A stretch of 44,897 nt of DNA from a virus (IMGVR_UViG_3300017991_000168:1-44897), one strand, 5' to 3'. Positions 31,572 through 40,755 are shown, numbered from the stretch's first letter. A program made the numbers and translations. Notes: generated by a model from the sequence alone, not told the origin.

Positions 31572-32296
31572 TACAAGTTCCTTCCAGCATACTTGACGGC
31601 GTGTTCTACTCCAGCCCTCACGGCTCGCGTGGTCCACAGGGCTACGTGTTGGGGCCAGATTTTGCGGTGCTTGTGTACGTGCTTGGCGTAGGGAACATCA
31701 GTACCAGCTACGACACTCCTGCCGGAAGTGCGGAAAATCTGTCCGGCAGGAGGTTCGTAGCGGTCTGCTGACAGTATACCAGATCGCAGGCTTTTTTCAA
31801 GTTTGTGCGAGTCTATTAGGATAGGCACTCGACGATTGCCGTATGCCTCCAGGATAGTTTTGGCTCCGCGTGACTTGAGAATAGCCCATGCTAATCTGGC
31901 GGCCAGCGACTTGGCCTGCGGAAGAGCAACGCCACGAGCAATTAGTTTCGATAGGTGTGAAGCGTAGATTCCTTTCCAAACTCTGTCTTGTGATTCGGTG
32001 AGTAGGCCACGTCCGGAACCTGCGTGTCCAGTGGCTTTGTGTACACGAGCGGCAATGGTTGAGGGTGCAAGCGGTTTCCACTTGTTGCCGAGTTCGTCTT
32101 TGCCGCCCGCTGATTTGAGTAGGAAGGCTTTGTGGATGGAGGTGAAAAAGCTGTGTCCGAAACCGGCCCAGAACGCACCCGCCATGCCTCCACGGTCCAT
32201 GCGACCGTTGGCAATGTCGTTGGCCACACCGCGAATGTGCTTACGCAATTCGGCTTTGGTCTGGGTGCGTACTCGGATTGTTTCAGTGACGGACAT
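31571..32296 (-). CDS. Minor tail / head-completion protein
   Basis: 241 residues, basic, helical N-terminus. The GNKWKPLAPSTIAARVHKA block resembles the Mu gpG-like virion-morphogenesis family, where W-x-P-L motifs recur. Adjacent to a gp36-type connector, which fits. Weak Shine-Dalgarno. Confidence 0.6.
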   Translation of the reverse strand: MSVTETIRVRTQTKAELRKHIRGVANDIANGRMDRGGMAGAFWAGFGHSFFTSIHKAFLLKSAGGKDELGNKWKPLAPSTIAARVHKATGHAGSGRGLLTESQDRVWKGIYASHLSKLIARGVALPQAKSLAARLAWAILKSRGAKTILEAYGNRRVPILIDSHKLEKSLRSGILSADRYEPPAGQIFRTSGRSVVAGTDVPYAKHVHKHRKIWPQHVALWTTRAVRAGVEHAVKYAGRNL

Positions 32297-32300
32297 GTGA

Positions 32301-32813
32301 TTACTTGATACCGGCTACCATACCGATGAAACGGGAGGAACGGAATTGTTCGGAATAGGACCCACCAACGATGTCGGTTGCGGTGACTCGGACCGGGCTG
32401 TCCGAATGCCATGGTTCAATGCGTAGGTTGGACATGCTTGGCGTGAGGTCGGCCCGCAAGGCCAGACGCGGGATTTGGTGCGAACCGTCGTGAATGAGTT
32501 GGAGGCGTTGGAGAACTCGCTCGGCTTGTGCCTGGAAGTGTTCGGGGTTTCCTCCCAGAGCAGTGGCAAAGTAACAGCCGAGCCATGATGCGGTACGACG
32601 GACCCAAGCATTGTTGGCCATGTCTTCGGGGTCGTAACGGTGGGCACAGAAGAAGTTCATTTCGTCCGTGGCATCATAGCAGAGCCCGTCCACAATCGTG
32701 GTGTCTTCGTACCTATCCCCGTCCGGGTCGACAAGGTTCATGAAGGTAGCTTTGCCGACAACCTTCTCCATCTCGGCTTGGGTCGTGTAGGTGTAGGCTA
32801 GTGATTCCGGCAT
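32301..32813 (-). CDS. Head-tail connector, DUF1320/gp36-like
   Basis: 170 residues. YTTQAEMEKVVG at the start and LCYDATDEMNFFCAHRYD with NAWVRRTASWLGCYF are typical of the small connectors (Mu gp36 and HK97 gp6-like families). ATG 32813 with GAGGA at 8 bases; the longer reading from 32942 would overlap the preceding gene. Confidence 0.65.
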   Translation of the reverse strand: MPESLAYTYTTQAEMEKVVGKATFMNLVDPDGDRYEDTTIVDGLCYDATDEMNFFCAHRYDPEDMANNAWVRRTASWLGCYFATALGGNPEHFQAQAERVLQRLQLIHDGSHQIPRLALRADLTPSMSNLRIEPWHSDSPVRVTATDIVGGSYSEQFRSSRFIGMVAGIK

Positions 32814-32823
32814 CGGTCTGTCC

Positions 32824-33135
32824 TCAATCGAATTGACGTACACCAGCAGTGTACCAGCGGGTCCAACGGGCCAGGTAGTTCGAGCAACTGATGACGATTT
32901 TGTAACGGTCGCCTGCGGTGAGTGCCGGTTCGCAACTGGCAAAGTAGTTACCGTTTGCGTTGTGCGGCATGGAGACGTCTTCGCAGTCGGCTAAAGCGAC
33001 TCCGTCTGCGTCGAATATGGTGAAGGTGATGGTGGCATCGGTGATAGGTGTTAGAGGTGCGTTGGCAGAGTGCAGGTTACGCACGTAAGCTTGGACGGCG
33101 TTTCCAACTCCGAGGACTTCAACTAGTGTCGTCAT
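32824..33135 (-). CDS. Small structural-region protein
   Basis: 103 residues, beta-rich, resembling small Ig-like virion proteins (PITDATITFTIFDADGVALADCED). AAAGG precedes the ATG. In the connector block. No firm family. Confidence 0.6.
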   Translation of the reverse strand: MTTLVEVLGVGNAVQAYVRNLHSANAPLTPITDATITFTIFDADGVALADCEDVSMPHNANGNYFASCEPALTAGDRYKIVISCSNYLARWTRWYTAGVRQFD

Positions 33136-33139
33136 GTGC

Positions 33140-33349
33140 TTACGCCTTTATACTGTCGCTGGAATAGGTCGGACCGAAAATGATTACACTGCTACTGTAG
33201 GCATTCTCTCCAGAAACAGAATCGGATTGATAGGTGTTTCTAGCTCCAACAAAGGATGCAATAGCCACCAACAACGTGCCGGTGACTTGATGTTTCGCAC
33301 TGTCCTTTCTGCGAAACCTCAGCAACAGTGGTAAGACTTTGGGGATCAT
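33140..33349 (-). CDS. Small hypothetical protein
   Basis: 69 residues; the ATG overlaps the stop of the gene before it. Hydrophobic segment (GTLLVAIASFVGAR) near 24-37. Possible small virion protein. Confidence 0.5.
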   Translation of the reverse strand: MIPKVLPLLLRFRRKDSAKHQVTGTLLVAIASFVGARNTYQSDSVSGENAYSSSVIIFGPTYSSDSIKA

Positions 33350-33996
33350 TCGGGATCATCTCTTGACACAAGCTTGGACCAATACCTGACAACACCGTCG
33401 ATGGTTGCACCGGCAAGGGCATCGTAGGATTGCCCAAGGACGGTTCGGTCGGTGTCCTCATCGTAAACGAACAGCATGCCACCATCAGGGTCGGACATTG
33501 CCGTCTCGGCTATCAAGTCGGAACCATCGAAACGGTCAATGACTTGGATGGTCGGGTTGGTTACTCCGGTAGTCAAACGGGTACCGTTCTTGAACCAGCG
33601 TACCGTGTACTCATCCATGGAGTTGGCAGAGTCAATCGTGAGTTCGATATCAGCATGGTAGATATCACCCACCTGACCGGCAATGTACTCTTCGGGGTCT
33701 TCCTGTACGGCGATAGGACGCTCGGTTGGTGCTGCCGGATTCTGGAAGAAACGGATAGTGTAGATACCAGAGGGCAAAGTGCCTGGTAGGTCGGCTGCGA
33801 AGATGCCCGTCTTGGTACTGTCGGTAAGTGTCAATTCAGTACAGGCTAGCAAGCCAGCAAGCCAGGCCGCATTGTCGGCTAGGGCTGAATACTCTACCAG
33901 TGCTGAGCCATTCCACACTGTGCCAGCGGCACTTACAACCTCAGCCTTGACGTCGGTTGTACCACTGGTGTACGTGAGTCTGATTTCGTTTGACAC
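33346..33996 (-). CDS. Virion-region beta protein
   Basis: 216 residues; GTG start with AGGAG at 8 bases. Two beta domains: an Ig-like part (about 1-95) and a second part with YTVRWFKNGTRLTTGV. Lies between fibre genes and connectors. No firm family. Confidence 0.6.
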   Translation of the reverse strand: MSNEIRLTYTSGTTDVKAEVVSAAGTVWNGSALVEYSALADNAAWLAGLLACTELTLTDSTKTGIFAADLPGTLPSGIYTIRFFQNPAAPTERPIAVQEDPEEYIAGQVGDIYHADIELTIDSANSMDEYTVRWFKNGTRLTTGVTNPTIQVIDRFDGSDLIAETAMSDPDGGMLFVYDEDTDRTVLGQSYDALAGATIDGVVRYWSKLVSRDDPE

Positions 33997-34007
33997 AATG
34001 AAGTCTC

Positions 34008-34250
34008 CTACGATCCGATTTGGTCATCCTCGGTATACTGTTCGGCAGCAGCTTGGATCGGACCGATCTCCAGCATTTTCATTGCTTGGCGGTAGCGAAG
34101 TTCCTCGCGTCTAGCCAGCCTGATCAGTCCAAACTTGAGGCGGGCTAGAGGGTTGGTCACAACCGCAGGATCGATGATCATGTGGGCGTCAAAGGCCTCA
34201 AGAACAGCCTCGCCCTTTTCGACGGTGAACTCGATTGTGATGGATGGCAT
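34008..34250 (-). CDS. Small hypothetical protein
   Basis: 80 residues, acidic C-terminus, a helical middle (LARLKFGLIRLARREEL). Weak Shine-Dalgarno. Between the secreted protein and the virion beta protein. No family recognised. Confidence 0.55.
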   Translation of the reverse strand: MPSITIEFTVEKGEAVLEAFDAHMIIDPAVVTNPLARLKFGLIRLARREELRYRQAMKMLEIGPIQAAAEQYTEDDQIGS

Positions 34251-34286
34251 GGCATCTTCGCTTTTCTAGAGGGGCTTGCGTGCGTC

Positions 34287-34892
34287 CTACCAACCGCAAT
34301 CACAGTTGCTCTTCAGCAACTTAGATTCGGTGATCTCGGCAGAATAGTCGAACGCAGAAAGTGCTGTCTCAATACTGACCGCATACGAATTGTACCAAGC
34401 GACGGCGTTGTTGTGAGCACTGATGTAGGGGGCCATTTCGTCAATATGGTCGTGGGCACAACTCCAGTCACCGTCTTCCATGTCATCTTCGGCGTCGCTT
34501 AGTTGATACCAATCGTTGACGACTTGGGCTGCCCAGAGTCCATAGCAATCACCATTTAGACCCTCGGTAGTATCGTAGTACACACTCCAGAACAGAGGGG
34601 TGGTAACACCATGCTTGATTGCACAGTTGCTGAGTTTGTACAGCATTGCCGCTTGTGTCCCACCCAGGCCGCCGACCGAGTTGGTGAGTCCGGTTTTGAC
34701 GTTCGTGCAGTCCTGAATGGGAGTGTTGGCCCAGGACCAAAACTCTCCACAGACCTCCATGTCCTGGTTCATGTAGTCGCAGTCTTCGACAGCGAATGAC
34801 CGATGAGCGAGGACGGAGACACACAACAACATGGCAATCAGACACGACGTCACCATTCCACTTGCATTGAACTTCCGGTACGCACTTTTCAT
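34287..34892 (-). CDS. Secreted Cys-rich protein in the virion operon
   Basis: 201 residues. A signal peptide (TSCLIAMLLCVSVLAHRSFA, cleavage near 33) is followed by a Cys-rich body (EDCDYMNQDMEVC, DCTN, NCAIKH, GDCYG, SCAHD, NCDCGW). ATG 34892 has AAGGAG at 8 bases. An exported protein in the middle of structural genes is unusual; may be an outer-surface-modifying or superinfection factor. Confidence 0.6.
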   Translation of the reverse strand: MKSAYRKFNASGMVTSCLIAMLLCVSVLAHRSFAVEDCDYMNQDMEVCGEFWSWANTPIQDCTNVKTGLTNSVGGLGGTQAAMLYKLSNCAIKHGVTTPLFWSVYYDTTEGLNGDCYGLWAAQVVNDWYQLSDAEDDMEDGDWSCAHDHIDEMAPYISAHNNAVAWYNSYAVSIETALSAFDYSAEITESKLLKSNCDCGW

Positions 34893-34917
34893 CTCGACAC
34901 TCCTTGAGAAAGAAAGG

Positions 34918-36342
34918 TTACCACGCGGCTCCAGCCGAGTGATCGAACAGGGTTGCCCATTTGGTTGTTCCGCCCGCAGTACTTGCGATGAGTACGTCAC
35001 CGTCGTCGCCCTTGCCCGTGCCGTCACTCATCCAGATTACGCATTGACCTTCGGCCGGTGCGGAAGGATCGGCAGACCGTTCAATCAGTTGAAGAACGGC
35101 GTCTAGAGTGATGACCCCTTCCCCTCCGCCATGCTCCGTTATCCCAATGATCGTGTCCATGATGTTGAGTTGGTAGTCGAGGGCAGGGTCGACCACGTCG
35201 ATACCATTACCGATCAAGAGGCAACGTTGGGCCGTGGTGATATCCTGGCCGCAATAACCACCGATACAGATGTTATAACTGGCACCGCTCTGCGAGGAAG
35301 GAGGCATACCGGCTCTCTTGCCGATCAGTATGTTCTGTGCTCCGCCACGAGACTTCCCTGCTTCGAAGCCTATCATTACATTACCATTGTGGGAAGATAA
35401 TTGGGGCCCACTTTGACCAGCCCCAATGCCGACCACTACGTTCTCATCCGAAGAATTGGCCCCACTCGCGGGATAGGCATTAGACCCGATCCATATATTG
35501 TTGGCTCCCGTGTCGATCCTCCACCCAGCTAGTCGGCCGATCATTATGTTGGAGCTACCAGTGGTCACGTCGCGGCCCGCAGACGAACCAATCATGATTG
35601 ATGAGCTACAGGTAGTCATGCTATTTCCTGCCCCTGACCCCACACACACACTGTCATATCCCGTGTAATCTGGGGCTGCTTCATAGCCGACGATGGCATT
35701 ATAAGTGTCCAGTTTTAAGGCTGTGACGCCATCAATTGTAATTCCCCCTCCCGTGCTGTTCCCACTCTGGTAGTTGATCGCTCCACTTGGGGTTAAACTC
35801 CCGTCATCAGTCCACGAGGTGGTAGTGTTGTCGTCGATGGTGTAGAGGGGACGTGCAAGATACTTCACCTGCCCAACGGCTGTCCGCATGATCATCCGGC
35901 CAGTAACACGCGGATCGGGCGAGATTGGGATTCCCGTGATATTGACGGCCCCGTTAGCTCCCACCGTGATACCGAGAGGGTCACGGCCCAACGAGTATAG
36001 TGAAGTAGTGCGGCCTTCGTCAGTGACAAAGCGGAAGTCGTAAAAGTATTCTCCCGCATCCAGGGACCCTGCTCCAGAGTCTTCGGTCAATGTGATCGCG
36101 TTGTACTGAGTACCGGTTACATCATCCACCTGTTCGAAGCCGATATTGCCCGCAATGTTGAACCGTTCAACAGGGTCTCCGAAGAGCTTGACACCCACCA
36201 GTCCGTCACCGTCAGGGTCGATCAGGATGTTGCCATCCGAGACACTGACAATGGATTTGCCATTGACGTCTAGATCACCACCCAACTCAGGCGTGGTGTC
36301 TTCGACAATGTTACTCAGCGGGTATGGTAGTCCTAAAGGCAT
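34918..36342 (-). CDS. Fibre-like protein with IGxxAG repeats
   Basis: 474 residues. A repeated unit N-I/V-x-I-G-x-x-A-G recurs about eight times in 200-390 (SIMIGSSAGRD, NIMIGRLAGW, NVMIGFEAGKS, NILIGKRAG), like beta-helical or trimeric fibre stalks. A C-terminal domain (about 410-474) ends with ATLFDHSAGAAW and is seen on other phage fibres. Probably a host-contacting fibre or head fibre. Confidence 0.7.
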   Translation of the reverse strand: MPLGLPYPLSNIVEDTTPELGGDLDVNGKSIVSVSDGNILIDPDGDGLVGVKLFGDPVERFNIAGNIGFEQVDDVTGTQYNAITLTEDSGAGSLDAGEYFYDFRFVTDEGRTTSLYSLGRDPLGITVGANGAVNITGIPISPDPRVTGRMIMRTAVGQVKYLARPLYTIDDNTTTSWTDDGSLTPSGAINYQSGNSTGGGITIDGVTALKLDTYNAIVGYEAAPDYTGYDSVCVGSGAGNSMTTCSSSIMIGSSAGRDVTTGSSNIMIGRLAGWRIDTGANNIWIGSNAYPASGANSSDENVVVGIGAGQSGPQLSSHNGNVMIGFEAGKSRGGAQNILIGKRAGMPPSSQSGASYNICIGGYCGQDITTAQRCLLIGNGIDVVDPALDYQLNIMDTIIGITEHGGGEGVITLDAVLQLIERSADPSAPAEGQCVIWMSDGTGKGDDGDVLIASTAGGTTKWATLFDHSAGAAW

Positions 36343-36376
36343 GGCAAGTCTTCGTCTTTTCTGGAAGGAAAGGCCG

Positions 36377-36832
36377 TTACTGAGACTCTTCGCTGTACAG
36401 TCTGTAGCTCAGGGTGTTGGCACTGTCGGCGAAGTCCGCTCCCGTCAAGTTGTGTACCAGAAGTTTGAAGTCGAATGGCGGGATATCAAGCTTCCCTATG
36501 ATGGTACGCCTCTCGGCGAGAGAGCCGCCGTCCAGTTCGATATCAACGAACTTGTTATTGGGGTTGACCAGTCCGTCCGAATCACCGTACGAGAAGTTTG
36601 TGCCGTCGAGGCAGGGCAAGAGGTAGATTCCGACTTTTGCCTGCGGTAGGCGAACGGTGGGTTGGGCCTTTACGAGTAGTTGCAGCCCCAGGTACATCTC
36701 GTTCTCGCCGTTTGCCACGTTGTCGACTTTCGCCCCTAGAACCGTACCGCCGTTTGCCAGCGAGTTTAGTTGGGTGGACAGGTAGACAGCGATGGAGGCA
36801 GGGGCCTCGTATTTGATTTCCATTTCGACCAT
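36377..36832 (-). CDS. Virion-region hypothetical protein
   Basis: 151 residues, beta-rich, AGGAG before the ATG. DIPPFDFKLLVHNLTGADF near its C-terminus suggests a beta barrel. Adjacent to the fibre gene, so a fibre-associated role is possible. Confidence 0.55.
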   Translation of the reverse strand: MVEMEIKYEAPASIAVYLSTQLNSLANGGTVLGAKVDNVANGENEMYLGLQLLVKAQPTVRLPQAKVGIYLLPCLDGTNFSYGDSDGLVNPNNKFVDIELDGGSLAERRTIIGKLDIPPFDFKLLVHNLTGADFADSANTLSYRLYSEESQ

Positions 36833-36866
36833 TGTTCTACTCCTACTGGATTTAGGCGGGCTGCAC

Positions 36867-37301
36867 CTATTGGATTTTGGAGGAGATGCTTTCCAACGTG
36901 GATACTATCTCCTTGTGTTCAACGGTTTGCTGGGCGTGCTGGCTAGTGACGCTTTTCGTAAACGTGCTCATGTCTCGGCTTAGGGCGTCCATGTTGTCGC
37001 CGATACTTTTGACACACTTACCTTGGTCTTCCATGTTGGCCGTTTGCAGACCGAGATTTTTTGTGAGGGCTTGCTGGGTCTCAATGTTGGCACGGACCCA
37101 ACTGGGGAACGTTTGGTAGAAGATGAGGGCTACTACCCCAAGCAGGATCACGGGGATGCCGAACGACATGCTGGCCTTCCAGGTGAATTCAAGCCAGCTT
37201 TTCGGGACGTCGTTGTTGCGGCTCCTTGACACGGCATCCGCCACCGCAGTCGCCACCAACTCTGCCAACCGTTCTTGATCTGTTCCTGCCGAGTCTATCA
37301 T
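36867..37301 (-). CDS. Single-pass membrane protein with coiled coil
   Basis: 144 residues; ATG 37301 with GGGAG at 8 bases. One transmembrane helix (SFGIPVILLGVVALIFY, about 46-62), then a coiled-coil tail (NMDALSRDMSTFTKSV...). A holin-like or membrane-anchored accessory role is possible but unproven. Confidence 0.6.
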   Translation of the reverse strand: MIDSAGTDQERLAELVATAVADAVSRSRNNDVPKSWLEFTWKASMSFGIPVILLGVVALIFYQTFPSWVRANIETQQALTKNLGLQTANMEDQGKCVKSIGDNMDALSRDMSTFTKSVTSQHAQQTVEHKEIVSTLESISSKIQ

Positions 37302-37318
37302 CGATACTCTCCCGTAGT

Positions 37319-37351
37319 AAAAAAGGACTACCGGAACGTTTCCGGTAGTCC
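37319..37351 (-). terminator. Rho-independent terminator after the capsid gene
   Basis: A perfect 11-base-pair stem (37325-37335 with 37341-37351) and five-base loop, followed on the minus strand by six T. It ends or attenuates the capsid message. Confidence 0.85.
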
Positions 37352-37384
37352 CGTGAGACGGCGTGCCACAGTTAGCAGGATGGA

Positions 37385-38518
37385 CTAGTAGACGACAGTG
37401 CCATAGGCAACACACTTGGGAACGTAGAGAGCGGGAACACAATTGTCGAGCGTGAGGAGTTCCTGGCCGGACGGCTGGGTGGTGGGTTCCGACCAACCGT
37501 AGATTCCGAATTGTTCCTCGGGCTGAGACATGCGGTTTTCGCGGATCAGTTCCGAGCCCTCATGGAGTTCACACCAGTCGGGATCGGGATCGGGAAGGAA
37601 GATGGCATGGGTGTCGTCCAAGAACTGGGTAAAGGTGGGCGTAGTGCCTACCTCCAACCCGGCATCGTAGACGTGCCACACCAGCCAAGGGACGGCCTTG
37701 AATACGACCATGTGGCCGGTGTCCTGGATGCCTTCGGCGTTGACTTGCGGTGAGGCCTGCCAACTGTCGAAGACCACGTTCGAGGTACCAGCAACGGCCT
37801 TCATGCCGGTGTTGTTCATCACGTACTGGATGACGGTGGAGTTACACCAGACGTGACGAAGGGGTCTGCCATGCAACTGCTCGAAAGCCTTGTTGATAGC
37901 AAACAGGTCACCGATGATTCCCGTGGCGGCGGTTGCCCAAGACGCTCCGAGGATGTCTCCGGCACCAAGCATGTTGAGCTTGGCACGGTTACCGTCAGGG
38001 ACTCGGAAGTCCACGGTTACATGGCCGTCGCCATACTCAACGGGGTACCAGTCGTCACCGCTGTTGAGCAGGTCGAACTTGCCCTGAAGCATCCGAGACA
38101 CCATGAACTCGCGGGTGTTGCGGATACGCTGGGCTTGGTTGCGTTCCTGGGCGGCCAGGTACTTTTGGCCCTTCGTTTCCAGGACACCCCAGTTTTCGCC
38201 GAGACCTCTCAGGTTGAAAAGCTTCTCATCGGGCAGGTGAATCTTTTCATGCGAGCGGTACATGGTCGCCGCGACGTGCCCGATGGGGTGGGCCGATGCG
38301 GTGGAAGGACCCGTACCGGCAGCCCGGCCCTTTGCCAGGGTACGAGTACGGTTAAAGATATCCCATCCGGTGTAGTGGCCGGACACTTGCTGGACAGCGG
38401 GGCCTCCCGGACTCATCCCAAGGAACTCTTGTAAGCGACTCGCGGGAGTCTTGAGTTCACTGATCACTTTCGTGATCACAGGGGCCGAGAAGGCTTCCTT
38501 GAGGGTGATGACGGTCAT
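37385..38518 (-). CDS. Major capsid protein (lambda E-like)
   Basis: 377 residues. N-terminal helix, SRLQEFLGMSPGG, then IFNRTRTLAKGRAAGT and helical spine VMNNTG-like blocks fit a lambda gpE-type shell protein. Sits after the decoration gene, as in lambda-like head modules. A strong terminator follows. GGAG lies 9 bases before the ATG. Confidence 0.8.
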   Translation of the reverse strand: MTVITLKEAFSAPVITKVISELKTPASRLQEFLGMSPGGPAVQQVSGHYTGWDIFNRTRTLAKGRAAGTGPSTASAHPIGHVAATMYRSHEKIHLPDEKLFNLRGLGENWGVLETKGQKYLAAQERNQAQRIRNTREFMVSRMLQGKFDLLNSGDDWYPVEYGDGHVTVDFRVPDGNRAKLNMLGAGDILGASWATAATGIIGDLFAINKAFEQLHGRPLRHVWCNSTVIQYVMNNTGMKAVAGTSNVVFDSWQASPQVNAEGIQDTGHMVVFKAVPWLVWHVYDAGLEVGTTPTFTQFLDDTHAIFLPDPDPDWCELHEGSELIRENRMSQPEEQFGIYGWSEPTTQPSGQELLTLDNCVPALYVPKCVAYGTVVY

Positions 38519-38575
38519 TGTTTGGAACTCCGAGAATAGTGACTAGTGTAAAACCTCTCCAAGCCTTCCGGGAGG

Positions 38576-39433
38576 TTAGGCGTCAGTGATGGTGATGGTT
38601 TGGACCATAACTCCGTCGCCCCAGTTGTGCGGGATGCAGAGCCATTGATCGGTGGCCAGACTGATGAACTCGAATCCGCCACCAATGATGTCACCGGCCG
38701 TGCTGTACGCAACACTGTCAGCAGCGGCATTGTTGAAGACGACAATGGTGTTGGCGACAGCGGCGGCGACCGTGACGGCGAAGTCAGCGACGGCCCATAC
38801 ACCACAACGGAAACCCGCTCCAACGGTTGCGATGGACGGCAGGGTGACGGTCAAGGCATCGGTGTCCGAACCGTTGTGGAAGAGCGTGTCACGGTCGGTT
38901 GCCAAGACGGTGTAGGCGTCATCGGCATCGGCACCGAGGTCCATGATCTTCCGCCACGCACCCATCAAGTTCGGGTAGAGTTGGTCGTCGAACAAGAACC
39001 GACCACCCTGGGTCATCTGGGCTCGGAGCAGCCACTCATAGGCCTTGCCCGAGATACCGGCAGCAGACGCTCCGGGGATGATGAGGCCGCCCGCACGTAC
39101 GGGGCCACCCACGATGATGAGAGGACCGAAACGGTCGGTGTCCGTACCGGCGTAGTGCATGTTCTGCTCAACGCCCAGAATGCCGAAAACGTTTTCGTAA
39201 CCGGCGACGGAGGTCGGGTCCCACTGCTTCAGCTTGCCGGATACGGGACCGCCAAGGATGAGTCCGGGACGGAGGATGTCGGTGGGGGTATTGCCAGCGT
39301 CGACGGAAGCTCCGTCAATCACATAGCCGGTGGTGAGCAAATCCTGCTCCCGGCCCCACCACAGAATGTTCTCGGTGTTGCTGAGGGCAGCGGTTTGGCC
39401 AGGTACCGTGCTAGTTCGTTCAAAGTGTAACAT
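38576..39433 (-). CDS. Head decoration protein with C-terminal beta domain
   Basis: 285 residues. The first part (about 40-130) with LRPGLILGGPVSGKLKQWDP and NVFGILG resembles lambda gpD-like decoration proteins. The second part (about 190-285), with LTVTLPSIATVGAG, resembles a beta domain found on other phage capsid or tail proteins. The fusion is longer than plain gpD (about 110). GAGG precedes the ATG. Confidence 0.65.
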   Translation of the reverse strand: MLHFERTSTVPGQTAALSNTENILWWGREQDLLTTGYVIDGASVDAGNTPTDILRPGLILGGPVSGKLKQWDPTSVAGYENVFGILGVEQNMHYAGTDTDRFGPLIIVGGPVRAGGLIIPGASAAGISGKAYEWLLRAQMTQGGRFLFDDQLYPNLMGAWRKIMDLGADADDAYTVLATDRDTLFHNGSDTDALTVTLPSIATVGAGFRCGVWAVADFAVTVAAAVANTIVVFNNAAADSVAYSTAGDIIGGGFEFISLATDQWLCIPHNWGDGVMVQTITITDA

Positions 39434-39487
39434 GTTACTTCCTCTTGGGAAAATGACGTATGGTGTGTGAACACCTGTTAGGACTGA

Positions 39488-39952
39488 CTAGCCAACAGGA
39501 AGCAGTTTCGCTCCGTTGGAAGCCGCAATCTCGGCGGCAACTTCCGCGACCCGTTCGTTACTCATCTCTCCGCCGTCCAGGTTCGGGTTGTCCTGTTCGG
39601 TGAGGGAAGCGGCAACCCCTTCGCCCAGAAACTTCGACGTGGCGGATGGAGGGGACATGGCTTCGGCGGTTTCGAGCACAGTGTCGAGTTCAACACGTTG
39701 GATGGAACCATCGTCGTTGATCGACAAAGCGGTGATGCTGTCACGCAAAGGCTTGACCACCTTCTCCACAAAGTCGGCCTTGATTGTGCCAGCCTTCAGG
39801 AGGTCAGAGATTCTGAGGTCGTACGCTTCCAGGTGTTTCTGGAGAGAGAGGGCGGCCAGCCCGTCAACCTGTTTGGTCAGGGTGGCGATCTGTGCATCCT
39901 TCGCTTCCAACTCCTGGCTCATTGCGACCGGATTGGGTTGTTCTTTCGACAT
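39488..39952 (-). CDS. Nested scaffold protein (internal start)
   Basis: 154 residues in the same frame as the protease. An internal ATG at 39952 has GAGGAG at 8 bases, better than the protease start itself. The product would be the coiled-coil (ELEAKDAQIATLTKQVD) C-terminal half, as in lambda Nu3 or Mu Z scaffolds. Inferred from the Shine-Dalgarno. Confidence 0.55.
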   Translation of the reverse strand: MSKEQPNPVAMSQELEAKDAQIATLTKQVDGLAALSLQKHLEAYDLRISDLLKAGTIKADFVEKVVKPLRDSITALSINDDGSIQRVELDTVLETAEAMSPPSATSKFLGEGVAASLTEQDNPNLDGGEMSNERVAEVAAEIAASNGAKLLPVG

Positions 39953-40666
39953 TTTGTCTTTCTCCTCATCGGCATCTTGCGTGCCGGAAAGTGCTTTGCC
40001 AGCTACTACGATTCGCTCGGCCAAGTTCTCAAACGTGGTGTCCTCCGGCAGGGTCAGGCCAGCGGAAGACAGGGCCTCCAGGACTTGGGCCACGGAAGGG
40101 GCGGTAGCCCGAGTTTCGGGGGATTGAGTGCTTTCGGTGCCTTCGTCAGACAGGGCCGCAACGAAGTCGGAGAGAGACGCGGCGGTTGCTTGTGCGTCGG
40201 TAGCAGCCAGGTTTTTCTCCGCTATGGCCTCGAAGTTATCCTGGCCGGGTACGACGGGGTTTTGGACAAGGGCAATGTGTGAGATAGAGTCTTCCCACTC
40301 GGTACCCATGCCATCCTTCCAGTTTGGACGTACAAGGGGACTGACTTCGCGGACGACGGTGCCGACTTTCTCGGCGTCGGAGGCAATTGGTACATCGATG
40401 GTACCGTGCAACGCACCGGTTGGAGAGGTCCACAGCTTCTCCCAGAAGCCGCCGTTCTCGTTCCCCGGTGGTTCCTTTGAGGGATTGGATTGAGGATCAT
40501 GCACCCAGGGGGCGGGCACTTTCAGGCCAGCCGCTCGCATCTTGTTGAAGTTCTTGATCCAGTGGGTGATCCGTTCGGGAGTCACGACGAATTCTTTACG
40601 TTTTCCGGTCAGATCACGAGCAAGGTAGGTGCCGGGCTTGATGATCTGCTTGGAGAAAAGAGGCAT
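39488..40666 (-). CDS. Prohead protease-scaffold (Mu I-like)
   Basis: 392 residues. N-terminal half has REVSPLVRPNW and ISHIALVQNPVVPGQDNF, typical of Mu I-like or phage I-like prohead proteases, with coiled-coil scaffold C-terminal half. Followed by decoration and capsid genes, as expected. ATG 40666 is chosen because GGAG lies 7 bases upstream; ATG 40672 is too close to it. Confidence 0.7.
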   Translation of the reverse strand: MPLFSKQIIKPGTYLARDLTGKRKEFVVTPERITHWIKNFNKMRAAGLKVPAPWVHDPQSNPSKEPPGNENGGFWEKLWTSPTGALHGTIDVPIASDAEKVGTVVREVSPLVRPNWKDGMGTEWEDSISHIALVQNPVVPGQDNFEAIAEKNLAATDAQATAASLSDFVAALSDEGTESTQSPETRATAPSVAQVLEALSSAGLTLPEDTTFENLAERIVVAGKALSGTQDADEEKDKMSKEQPNPVAMSQELEAKDAQIATLTKQVDGLAALSLQKHLEAYDLRISDLLKAGTIKADFVEKVVKPLRDSITALSINDDGSIQRVELDTVLETAEAMSPPSATSKFLGEGVAASLTEQDNPNLDGGEMSNERVAEVAAEIAASNGAKLLPVG

Positions 40667-40747
40667 TTTCATGCTCCAGATAGGGACGTGTGTAAGCTTG
40701 TAACTCCCGCAGTTTACCAGATCGGCATATCGACGCAATAGAAATTT

Positions 40748-40755
40748 GCTATAAT
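40748..40755 (+). promoter_or_regulatory. Extended -10 promoter of the plus-strand tail gene
   Basis: TGCTATAAT is a consensus TGn-TATAAT (TATAAT at 40750-40755, preceded by TG). No clear -35. It sits 52 bases before the ATG of the only plus-strand virion-region gene. Confidence 0.65.

Noticed and set aside
34918-36342. Diversity-generating retroelement target
   Set aside because: Repeat-rich fibre but no reverse transcriptase or template repeat was found in the window.
38600-39430. Plus-strand 276-codon ORF
   Set aside because: Shadow of the head decoration gene on the other strand; no Shine-Dalgarno and low-complexity product.
39516-40282. Plus-strand ORFs opposite the protease-scaffold
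   Set aside because: Both follow from codon composition of the sense gene; Ser-rich antisense products.
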